Below are positions 41,870 through 54,600 of a DNA stretch of 64,000 nucleotides, piece by piece. The translations under genes and the position numbers were made by a program. A model generated the notes under the pieces. The model saw only the letters and a program-made list of their open reading frames with translations, had not been told where the DNA came from and searched no databases. The stretch is from NCBI RefSeq assembly GCF_004342985.1, contig NZ_SMBO01000005.1, positions 124,001-188,000 of the forward strand, given 5' to 3'. Position 1 is the first letter of the stretch. Every line of letters starts with the position of its first letter. Source of the DNA: Novosphingobium sp. PhB57 (GTDB taxonomy: Bacteria; Pseudomonadota; Alphaproteobacteria; Sphingomonadales; Sphingomonadaceae).

Positions 41870-42943
41870 ATGAACCGACCAGTGCTGTTCTCCACCCCGT
41901 TCATCGAACGGCTGCCCCTGATCCCGGAGCGGCCACTGGTGCGCTACGGCACCACGGTGGCGCTCTGCATCCTGGCGGCCTGGCTGCGGTGGGAACTGGA
42001 TGCCGCCTTTCCGCCGGGCTATCCTTATCTCACGTTCTTTCCCGCCGTGATCCTGTCCTCGTTCCTCTTCGGCCCCCGGCCGGGTATCATGGCTGCGGTG
42101 ATCTGCGGGTTCTTTGCCTGGTACTTGTTCATCCCGCCCCGTTTCGGGCTGGCGCTAGATTACAAGTCGCTGGTTTCGCTGGCCTTCTACACCGGCGTGG
42201 TGGCGGTAGACATCGCCCTCGTGCATCTGATGCAACGGTTCAACGCGCGCCTTCACCTCGCGCAGGAGGAAGTCCGCCTGCTGGCCGAAGAGCGCGGCGT
42301 GCTGGCGGAACGTACCGAGCTGCTGTTCCAGGAGCTTCAGCACCGGGTGGGCAACAACCTGCAGATGATCGGCGCCGTCCTGTCGCTGCAATTGCGCGGG
42401 CTGGAGGAACCGACCGCCCGCCGCGCCATCGCCAATGCCGCCGGCCGGTTGCAGGTGATCGGCCGCATCCAGCGCCAGCTCTATCGACCGGACGGCGAAC
42501 TCGTGCCGCTCGACCGCTTCGTCCACGATCTCTCGGGACAAGTCATGGATTCGAGCGGCCGGGAAGACATCGCCTGCAAGGTCGCCGTGGAGCCCGGCAT
42601 CGTACTGCGGCCCGATGCCGCCGTGCCCGTGGCCCTGATTCTCTCCGAAGCCATGGCCAATGCGCTGGAACACGGCCTGGCTGCGCGCGACAGCGGCCTC
42701 ATTCGCATCGACGTGCGCCGCCAGAGCGAAGGCATCGCCCTCAGCGTGGAAGACGACGGCGCGGGCCTGGCGCCGGACTTCGAGCCCGACCATGCCGAAT
42801 CGATCGGGTTGCGGATTTCCCGTGTCCTGAGTCGCCAGCTCGAAGCCCGGCTCACGCTGGAAAATCTGCCCTGCGATTCGGGTCGCAGCGGCGCAAAAAT
42901 GACCCTTCACCTGCCGCCAAGCCGTTTTGCCGAAGCGGAATGA
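41870..42943 (+). CDS. membrane sensor histidine kinase (HisKA_2 / DUF4118 type)
   Basis: Protein of 357 residues. The first 125 residues hold about four membrane helices of the DUF4118 sort (ALCILAAWLRW, YLTFFPAVILSSFLFGP, AAVICGFFAWYLF, LAFYTGVVAVDIALVHL). A coiled-coil linker follows (ARLHLAQEEVRLLAEERG). The phospho-acceptor box is of the HisKA_2 kind: ELQHRVGNNLQMIGAVL. The ATPase part shows ALILSEAMANALEHGL (N box) and VEDDGAGLAPD (G1). Such kinases feed general stress-type response regulators in sphingomonads. No response regulator is adjacent, so its partner is elsewhere. ATG 41870 follows GAGAGA at about 10 nt. Confidence 0.87.
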   Translation: MNRPVLFSTPFIERLPLIPERPLVRYGTTVALCILAAWLRWELDAAFPPGYPYLTFFPAVILSSFLFGPRPGIMAAVICGFFAWYLFIPPRFGLALDYKSLVSLAFYTGVVAVDIALVHLMQRFNARLHLAQEEVRLLAEERGVLAERTELLFQELQHRVGNNLQMIGAVLSLQLRGLEEPTARRAIANAAGRLQVIGRIQRQLYRPDGELVPLDRFVHDLSGQVMDSSGREDIACKVAVEPGIVLRPDAAVPVALILSEAMANALEHGLAARDSGLIRIDVRRQSEGIALSVEDDGAGLAPDFEPDHAESIGLRISRVLSRQLEARLTLENLPCDSGRSGAKMTLHLPPSRFAEAE

Positions 42944-43053
42944 TCAGCAATGTCGCATCTCGGAGCCGAAACGATTACACTGACTGGCTCTGCTAACTTG
43001 CGATTCAGCCGCCCGACCCTACATTGGCGGGCGAAAGGACGGTTTCTCCCAAG

Positions 43054-44985
<1,932 letters not shown>

Positions 44986-45010
44986 CGGAACAGACATCCC
45001 GGAACATGAG

Positions 45011-45026
45011 TTCTCCTTCGGGAGAA
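45011..45026 (+). other. UUCG-tetraloop hairpin in the ftsH 3' region
   Basis: TTCTCC, TTCG loop, GGAGAA: a 6-bp stem with an exceptionally stable UUCG loop, 25 nt after the ftsH stop codon. It may protect the 3' end of the mRNA or help termination. Structure is directly visible; function is inferred. Confidence 0.6.
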
Positions 45027-45034
45027 TGCAGGAG

Positions 45035-45067
45035 GGGGCGCAAGGCTTAACGGTCTTGCGCCCCTTT
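45035..45067 (+). terminator. Rho-independent-type terminator after ftsH
   Basis: GGGGCGCAAG at 45035-45044 pairs perfectly with CTTGCGCCCC at 45055-45064, with a 10-nt loop, followed by TTT. The T-tract is short but the stem is ten uninterrupted pairs. Confidence 0.8.
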
Positions 45068-45621
45068 GCCGTTGGCGCCGTGAGGATTTGGCTCGGAGGG
45101 CATTCGGGTCCGCTTTAACAGCGCTGAGCCGATTCAAACTCGGCCGGCCATCCCGCCGGTCGCTACCGTGGTGGGCAGTCCACGGAACCTCTCGCACCAT
45201 GACGGTGATCGTGGGGCTGGAGGAACACGGCGTATTCGCGACAACGGGGTCGACGAGCCTGTCACCCGAGCAGCAACCGCAATACTCTGGCTCGACCATC
45301 GTGGTTGGGAATCTGCGAAGCTACCGAGGCTTCACGGCCAGAGTGTGGATGCCCGCTCCGCTTTCTCCTCTCCGCAATCACGGAAAAGAAGCACGGCTCA
45401 TGTAAACGCGTCGGCTTTCACCGCTCATCTGCGCTCCCAACACATGCCGGAGGCCAGGACGGCTCGGCTCCTCAAGCGGCGGTGTGCTCAAGACCGCGCC
45501 AGTGACAACCAGACGCGAGAAAATCGAGACGCCGCGCCGCGCCGGCTTGGTGTCCCCTCTTCGTCCAAGCCGATATGGCAGCGGCTACTCGGCGAAATCC
45601 GGGTAACCGCCGCTCGCCCCG
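45068..45621. other. gene-free interval between ftsH and the giant adhesin gene
   Basis: About 550 bp in which no reading frame carries a recognisable domain, signal peptide or ribosome binding site. A 105-codon plus-strand frame at 45088-45405 exists but shows no family resemblance. The region may hold a decayed gene, the terminator of the giant gene (minus strand), or an unrecognised RNA; none is supported. Confidence 0.5.
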
Positions 45622-48600
45622 TCAGACAACCACCAGCACCGGGTGGTCGACGTAGATGTCCGTCACGCCCAGCGTGTAGTGATTATAAGCCTCCCCATTG
45701 ATAAGGGTCTGGCCCTGGAAGACCGCGCCGGACATCGTGACCCGGTCGCTACCGTCGCCCGTCACCGTGAGTTGGTGATGGCTGTCCGTCGCGCGCAGCA
45801 CCCCCGCTTCAGTGAGCGTGATCTGCCGTCCCGCGTCGCCCGTACCCAGATCGATCCGCTCGACGTTGCGGATGTTGGATACCGCGTCGAGGTTCAGCAC
45901 GGCACCCGTGCCACTGGCGATCAGGAGCGTGTCGGTCCCCGCGCCGCCGTCAATCAGCGTGTCGGCCGCATCGTAGACCAGCGTGTCGTCGCCGGCGCCG
46001 CCGTTCAGGCTATCGGCGCCTGCCCCGCCGCGCAGGAGATCGTTCCCGTCGTTTCCGTTCAAGGTGTCGTTGCCACCGTAGCCGTAGAGCCGATCGTTTC
46101 CAGCCGATCCGTTCAGGGTATTGGCGCCGGACGTGCCTTCGAACAACGTGGAAGAGCCACCGGCGTTGAGGAGGCTGACATCCAGCAGCGTCCCCGTGGA
46201 GGCACTGGCATTCAGCCCGGCCATGTCGGTGGCGGAGATCGTCGTCGCACTCAGGACATCCAGCCCCAGAAGCGTGAGGTTCTGGGTGAAATGGACTGTG
46301 TTCAGCAGTTCGTTCACCGCCATGTTGTCCATCGCCCCGCCGCTGAGTGACGTGATGGTCAGGGTGGAGGACGGCCCGAGAATGCCCAGAATGCCCGAGG
46401 AGTTCGATATTTGAACCTGCAAGCCAAGCTCTGCGGCCAGAGCCGAGGACGCGGTCAGCGTATAGGCCCCCAATGCAAGAGACAGGGTGGGAGCGTAGCG
46501 CACCTGCACGGTCTTGAGATTGTTGTTCGGATCCACGGCGGTCAGAGACTGCCCGCCGAGGTCGATCAGGTTCAGCGCTTCAAGCCCCACCAGTCCGAGC
46601 AATGATCCATTGGTGGCCTGCACCATCGGCGCCAGTTCCGGCACGGCGGTGACGTTCACCGTCTGCGCAGCGCTGCTGCCGACGTTGCCTGCCGCGTCGA
46701 CGACGCGAACAGCCAAGGCATGCGATCCGGTGGAAACGGTGCCGAGACCGTAATACCAGCTCTGGCCGGAAGTGCCTGCTGTCACCCAATCGCCGCCATC
46801 CAGCCGCACCTGAACGGTCTCGCCCGCTGCAAGCGCGGTGCTGAGCGTGCCGCCTACCGTCGGGCTGTGATCGTAAGTGCTCCAGTCGCCCGTGGTGCCG
46901 GTATCGGTCACCAGCGTGGTGATGGCGATCGTTGCCGAAGGCGGCGTCCGGTCCAGCGTCATCGCATAGGCGTTGGAAGCCGCACTGGCGTTCCCGGCAG
47001 CATCGACCGTTACCGCGGTGAAGGTATGGACGCCGTCCCCCAGCCCGCCCGCCGGCGTGTAGGTCCATGCGCCCGAACCATTGGTGACGGTCGAGCCGAG
47101 CGCCACGCCGTTGTCATAGACGATCACCGTCGTGTTCGCAGGCCCGGTGCCGATCAGTTGCGGCGCCGAATCGTTCGAGGATCCCCCATTGGCGACCACG
47201 CCGGTATTGGGCGCCAGGTCATCCACGATCGAGGAGATGACCGGAACCGCCGGAGGCGCCGTATCGACAGTGACGACGAAGCTGTTGGAGGCCGCACCGG
47301 GATTGCCCGCAGCATCGGTGGCGATGGCCGTGAACGTATAGGTTCCCTGCGCCAGCGGAGCGACCGGCACAAAGCTCCAATTGCCCCCGGCGTCAGCCGT
47401 GGTCGTGCCCAGGGCCGCCCCATTGGCCGAGATCGTCACTGTCGATCCCACTTCAGCCGTGCCGCGCAGCAGCGGCAGCGTATCGTCCGTCACACCCCCG
47501 CTGGCGACCGGCCCCTGCACCGTGCCGACATCATCGAACAGAGTGGCTATCGTCGGCGCAGCAGGGGCCACGATGTCGACCCAGACAAGGAAGGTCGCGG
47601 AGGCCGGGCCCTGGTTGCCGACGGCGTCGGTCGCCCTGGCCGTGAAGCTGTGCTCGCCCTGCGGCAGAGCCACGGAAGGCGTGAAGCTCCAGGCACCGGA
47701 ACCGTCAGCCACGGCCGTGCCCAGCAGGTTTGCGCCTTCGTAGATCGAGACCGTGGAATTGGCCTCCGCCGTGCCCACCAGCGTCGGCCGGGTGTCGTCC
47801 GTGGGCGCACCGTTGACCACGTTTCCAGTGATCGGGCCGGTATCGTCGGCGGCGTAGGAAATCGTCGGCGCGCCCGGCGGCGTGGTGTCCACGGTCACCG
47901 CATAGGCCGCCGAGGCGGGGCTGATGTTGCCAGCCGCATCGCGCGCCGTGGCCGTGAAATTGTGCAGGCCGTCCGGCAGGCCGGTAGGCGGGGTGAAGCT
48001 CCATGCGCCGCTGCCGCTCGCCACCACGGTCCCCAGCAGGGCGCCATTGTTGTAGATCGAGACCGTGGAATTGGCCTCCGCCGTGCCGGTCAGGGCAGGC
48101 GTACCGTCATCGGTTGCCCCGCCGTTGGCAATCGGACCCTGCCGCGTGCCGACATCGTCGCTTGCGGTGCTGATCGTGGGCGCCGCCGGCGGCGTCGTAT
48201 CGACCGTCAGGGCGAAGGCGGCTGTCGCCCCGCTCGTGTTGCCGACGGCATCGGTGGCCGTCACCGTAAGCGAATGCGGGCCGGTTCCAAGCGGTGCGGC
48301 CGGAGTGAGGCTCCAGCGCCCGGAGCCATCGGCGGTGGTGGTGCCGATCAGGACGACACCGTCATAAACGGAGATCACGGCGTTGTTTTCCGCGGTGCCG
48401 GTCAGCGTGGGCCGGGCATCGTCGGTCGTCGCGCCGGGGGCAAGGCTGCCCTGCACCGATCCCACATCGTCCGCCACCGACGTCACCACCGGAACGGCCG
48501 GTGCGGCCGTGTCCACGGTGAGCGTATAGATATTGGACAACCCGCTCTGGTTGCCCGCGGCGTCCGTGGCCGTGGCGGTCAACCCATGCTGCCCGGTGCC

Positions 48601-51600
48601 CAGCGCGCCGGGAGGCGTGAAGATCCACTGCCCCCCGCCATCACTGACGGTCGTGCCCAGCAGCGTTGCTCCTTCGTAGATCGACACGATGGCATTCGCC
48701 GCAGCCGAACCGCTCAGCGTCGGCCGGGCATCGTCGGTCGAGCCACCGGATGCTACCGAACCCTGGATCGATCCAATATCGTCCACCGCGTTGGCGATCA
48801 CCGGCGGGGCCGGCGCATTGGTCACCACCGTCACCACATAAGGCGCCGAGCCGCCGCTCACATTGCCGAGGGCATCGGTCGCCGTCACGGTGAAATTATG
48901 GCTGCCTTGGCCGAGCGGCGCGGAAGGCGTGAACAACCAGGTCCCGGAAGGGCCCGCCGCCGTCGTGCCGAGCAGCACCCCACCGTCGTAGACCGAGACC
49001 GTGGCACCGGGCTCCGTCGTGCCGGACAGGGTCGGCGTGGTATCGTCCGTCGAGCCGCCACTGGCGACAGGCCCCATCACCACACCCGCATTGTCGGCTG
49101 CCGAGGCTATCGCGGGCGTGGGAGGAGGCGTGCGATCGATGGTCGTGGCGGTAGGCAGCGAACTGTTGCCCGCCGGATCGACCGCGGTTGCGCTTACGAT
49201 AACGCCGCCGCCCAACTGCGTGACAGGCGTATACGTCCAGTGACCGCTGCCGTCCGCCAGCACCGAAACGTCCGAAACAGTGTCCCCGTCCAGGTCAAGC
49301 CGGACCGTGGCGCCCGCCTCGGCGGTGCCGGTCAGCACCGAGCCGTTGCTGGCGTCGATCGTGGGTGCGCCTGGCGGGATGGTATCGACACCGAAAGCCA
49401 GCGGTTCGCTGTTCAGGCTCTGGAGACCGCTTTCAGAGGCTGTGGCGGTAATGCTGTGCGCACCGTCCGCCAGCGGCACCACCGGGGTAAAGGTCCAGAT
49501 GCCCCCGCCGTCAGCAGTGGTCGTGCCGAGTTGGACGCCGTTGTCGAAGATCGTGACAAGGCTGTTCGCCTGCGCTGTGCCGTGGATTTCCGGGCGATTA
49601 TCGTCCGTGGTGCCGCCCGCGCCGATCGGTCCCTGAGTGGTACCCACATCGTCCGCGACAAGGGGGGTAGCGGGGATCGGCGGCGGCGTGGTGTCGATCG
49701 ACGTGTTCACCACTTCGCTGGCAGGGCCCGAACGGTTGCCCGCAGGGTCCACGGCAACGGCGGTCACCGTCGTGCCGTCATTCAGGCCCGGCGCAAAAGT
49801 GACGCTCCACTGGCCGAAGCTGTCGACCGTGGTCGTCGCGTCCGCCGCGTTGTCGCCATCGACGTCGAGTTCGATAGTGGCGCCAGGATCGCCGGTGCCC
49901 GAAACGGTCGTTCCGTCCGTGGCGTTGAGCGCGGGCACGCCGGGCGCAGTGGTGTCGACCTCGATATCGTAAGCCGCAGAGGGCGGGCTGACATTGCCGG
50001 CAGCATCGGTTGCCGTGACCACGAAACTGTAGCTGCCTTGCGGGAGGCTTGGCGAGAAGGACCATGCTCCATTCGGCGCGGCCGATGTCGTCGCGACGAT
50101 GGTGCCATTGATATAAAGCGTAATGGTCGCCTCGGCCTCTGCCGTACCTTCGATCAAGGGTTGGGTATCGTTGGTGGAACCGCCATCCGCCACCGTGCCC
50201 GTCTGTGGGGCAGTGAAATCCTCTACCCGCTGGATCAGCGGGGCGGGCGGTGCATTGGTATCCAGAGTGAAGGCGAACGATGTGGAGGGCGCGCTGACGT
50301 TGCCGGCCGCGTCCGTCGCGGTCAGCGTGATGGCATGGTTCGCACCGGCGAGCACGGTCGAAGGTGTAAAGGTCCAGGCCCCCGAGGCGTCCGCGACAGC
50401 CGTGCCGATAGGCGTTCCGTTGTCGAGTATCGTGACGAGACTGCCAGAATCCGCGGTTCCGGTGAACTCGGGCGATGTGTCGTTGGTGAAGCCGTTGACC
50501 GGCACGTTGCCCCGGATCGGATCCTCGTTATCCGTAATCACGGCCAGTGCGGGCGTGCCGGGTGGGAGGGCATCGATCGTGACCACGGTCTTCCCGGACA
50601 GGTTGCCTGCCGCATCGCCGGCCGTCACTGCCACCGTCGTCCCGTTGGGCAGGGTGGTCGGCAGGGTATAGCTCCACGCGCCTGCCCCATTTGCCTGGAC
50701 TTGCGCTTCGACGGAGCCGTCGTTGCCGATGTCGATACTGACGATGGCGTTCGGTTCCGCCGTTCCGGTCAGGCTTGCCTGCCCGTTGCTGGGGGCCACG
50801 ACCGGCGCAGGCGGCGGCGTGGCATCGATGGTGAAGCTGAACGAAGAGGAATCGGGCCCGACATTGCCGACCGCATCCGTGGAGCGCACGATGATCGTCT
50901 GCGCCCCGTCCGCAAGGTTCGGCGTGAAGGTCCAGGCGCCCGATCCGTCGGCAAGCGTCGTGCCGATCTGCACTCCGTTGGCGAGGATCGTGACGGTCGC
51001 ATTGGGCTCGGCCGTGCCGGCGATGGTAGGCGAGGCGTCGTTGGTAAGGCCGCCCGCGGGCACGGTGCCCAGAACGCCCGGTGCATTGTCCGTGACCGAA
51101 ACGATGCTCGGCGCCGCGGGGGCTGCCGTGTCAACCGTCACGACATAGCTGTTCGATATCGGGCTGGCATTCCCTGCGGCATTGAGGGCAACGGCCGTAA
51201 GCACATGCGTCGCATTGCCTAGCGGCACCGATGGGATCAGGCTCCAGATCCCTGAACCGTTGGCAAGCGCCGTCCCGACTTGCACCCCGTCCGCATAGAC
51301 CAGGACCGTGGCGTTGGCCGGGGATGTGCCGGCGATGGCGGGCTGGGAATCATCGGTGCGGCCGCCCGTGGCGACATTGCCTTGGGCCGAACCGACGGCG
51401 TCGGTCACGCTGCCGATCACCGGTGCGGCCGGGATCGCGGTATCGACCGTGATCGTATAGGCACTCGACGCCGGGCTGAGATTTCCGGTCGCATCGGTCG
51501 CTCTGGCGCCGAAGACATGGCTTCCCGGCGTAAGCGGCGTCGTGAGCGCGAGGGTCCAGGTGCCGGTATTGCTTGTCAGCGCCTGGCCAAGGGCGACGCC

Positions 51601-54600
51601 GTTATCGAACACCGTAACGGTCGACCCGGCCTCGGCGGTGCCGGTGATGAGGGGCAAAGTATCGTCCGTCGTCCCGCCGTTGGCGACGGAACCCATTTGC
51701 GGGCCCTGATCGTCCACCGCGCTGGTAATGACCGGAGCTGCCGGAGGGGTCCTGTCCACCACAAGGCTGCGCGAGGCCGAAGTATTGCCCGCCGCATCCG
51801 TGGCTGTCCCGATGACCGTCGCACCGTCCGGCAGAGGAAGGAGCGGGCTGTAGGTCCAGACGCCGGAACCGTTCGCCGTCACCTGAACGTCCACCGTGCC
51901 GTTGCCATCCAGGTCGAGATTGACCGTGGCATCGGGCTCCGCCGTGCCGGTCAGCGTTGCCCCCGTGCTCGGCGCGATCACCGGCGCGGCGGGCGGGGTC
52001 GTGTCCACGGTCAGGGTGAATGGCGATGATGCACCGCTGGCGTTTCCAGCAGCATCGGTCGCGATCGCCGTGAAGACATGCGTACCCTGCACGAGCGCCG
52101 GACTGGGGAAGATGCTCCAGGCGCCGGTGATGCTGGCCGCCACGGTGCCGATCGCGTTGCCATTGTCGAACACGGTGACGGTCGAGAAAGGCTCGGCCGT
52201 GCCCGAAAGCACCGGCACCGCGTCATCGGTGATGGCGCCCGTCAGCAGCAGGCCCTGGCGCGAGCCGACATTGTCCACCGCGGATTGGAACACCGGCGCG
52301 GAGGGCGGCGCGGTGTCGATCGTGATGAGGTAGGGGGCGGAAACGATGCTCGCTGTGCCCGCTGCATTGCTGCTGCGCGCGGTATAGGCATAAGTCCCCT
52401 GCGAGAGGGGTGCGCTGGGCGTGTAGCGCCAGATGCCGAGTTGATCGGCCGAGACGGTGGCGACGGCCACGCCGCCGCGCAGGATCGTGACCGCGGCATT
52501 GGGATCCGCCGTGCCGATCAGGCTGGGCTGGGTATCGTTAGTGGTGCTGCCGCTGGCCACGAAGCCCTGCTCCGTACCGATATTATCGGTGGCGCCGCTG
52601 ATTTCGGGGGCATCGGGCGAGCCGCTGTCGATCGTTACGGCGTAAGCGGCGGACTGTGGGCTGAGATTGCCCGCTGCGTCGCGCGCGGTGACCACGAAAG
52701 TGTGGCTGCCCTGGTCCAGGGCGGAACCGGGCGTGAAGCTCCAGGCGCCGGAGCCATTGGCGCTGGTCGTGCCGAGCAGGACACCATTGTCGTAGATCGA
52801 CACGAAGGACCCGCCCTCCGCTGTTCCGGTCAGGGCAGGAACGGCGTCATCGGTCGAACCGCCGTTCGCGACCGGGCCCTGACTGTCCCCGACATCGTCC
52901 GCGACGGACGTAATGACGGGCGCGGCCGGCGCCACGGTGTCTATGGTCAGCGCAAAAGATGCCGAGGATGCGCTGCTGTTGCCGACGGCATCCGTGGCCG
53001 TGATCGTGAAGGCATGGCTTCCTTGCGCCAACGGGATGCTGGGCGTGAAGGTCCAGAGGCCGCCCACATCGGCCTGAACGGTCCCGAGCAGCGTGCCGCC
53101 GTTGTATATCGAGACCGTGGAGCCGGGGTCGGCCGAGCCGGAGATGGCCGGTTGCCGGTCGTCGGTGGACGCACCATCGGCCAGTGTGCCTTGCGACGAA
53201 CCCACATCATCCGTGAAGGCTGTGAAGGCCGGGACGGCAGGTGGCTGCCGGTCTACGGTGATCGAAGCCCCGGCAGAAGTATTGCCGGCCGCATCGGTGG
53301 CCGTCGCATGGACCACGACGCCATCCGCCAGCGGCGTGGCGGGCGTGTAACTCCAGCGGCCGTCCGTATCGGCCTGCACGGTCTGGTCTGCCGTGCCGTC
53401 ACTGTCGAAGTCCAGGCCGATCATGGCGCCTGCTTCCGCGGTTCCGCGGAGGATGGCGCCATTGGACGCCTCGATCACCGGGGCTGGTGGCGGCGTATTG
53501 TCGACCGTCAGGACGAAGGCCGTCGACGGCATGCTCTCGTTGCCGAGGCCGTCCGTCGTGGTGGCGGTCAGGCTGTGGGCGCCTTCCGCCAAGGTCGGCG
53601 TGAACGTCCAGGCACCGATGCTGTCCGCATGCGTCGTGCCGAGCAGCACACCACTGTCGTAGATGGACACGAGCACGCCCGGCTCCGCCGTGCCGGCGAG
53701 CAGAGGCGTCGTATCGTCGCTCGTATCGCCACTGGACAGCGTGCCCTGATCGGGGCCGGCGCTGTCCGTGGCGCTGCCGATGGCAGGGACGGGCGGCGGG
53801 GTGCTGTCGATGGTGGTATCGACCGTTTCGGTCGCCGGGGGCGACGAATTCCCCGCTGCATCGCGCGCGGCCACGGTAATGGTGGTGCCCTCCGCAAGGC
53901 CCGGCGTGAACGTCACGCTCCAGCGTCCGTCTCCGGCCGCGATCGTCGTGGCATCGGCGGCACCGTCGCCGTTGGTATCGACCGTGACGACAGCCCCGGC
54001 CTCCGCCGTGCCGGAAACCGTCACCCCGTCAGTGGGGTTGAGAGTGGGCGCGGCCGGGGCCGTGAGATCCAGCGTCACCGCATAGTCCGAGGACGGGCCG
54101 CCAAGGTTGCCTGCTCCGTCGAGCGACGTGATCGAGAACCGATGCGCGCCCTCCCCCAGACTGGCCGTGACGAAACTCCAGTTGCCCGAGCCATCTGCAA
54201 TCGCCGTGCCCAGCAAGACCCCGCCATCGCGGATCGAGACGGTGGAGCCTGCCGGAGCGGATCCGGCCAGGGTCAGGGTGGGATCGTTGCTGGTCCCGCC
54301 GCTGGCGATCAGGCCGGTATTGCCGGCAAGATTGTCGATCGCGGCATCGATGGTCGGCGCCACGGGCACGCTCGCGTCCACGACGAGGATGACGGCGGGC
54401 GAAGCATTGCCCGCCGGATCGCCCGCGACGATGCTGACGGGCGTGCCGTCGGGGATGAGAGTGCCCGGCACATAGGCCCAGTTCCCGTCGACATCGGCCT
54501 GCACCACGGCATCCACCGTGCCATCGCCGCCGATATCGATGCTGACTGCGGTCCCCGGATCGGCCGTACCCAGCAGCCCGGCGCCATTGCTGGGCGCAGC

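Noticed and set aside
45120..45175. Possible tRNA-like T-arm (GATTCAAACTC) in the gap after ftsH
   Set aside because: No acceptor stem, D-arm or anticodon arm can be drawn around it.
45088..45405. 105-codon plus-strand frame in the gap after ftsH
   Set aside because: No ribosome binding site, no hydrophobic or conserved segment, and composition unlike neighbouring genes. Not supported as a gene.
46720..51222. 1,500-codon open frame on the plus strand opposite the giant adhesin gene
   Set aside because: It mirrors the repeats of the minus-strand gene in a high-GC region; its translation is Arg/Gly/His-rich without any domain, signal or ribosome binding site. A second such frame lies at 52078-54978.
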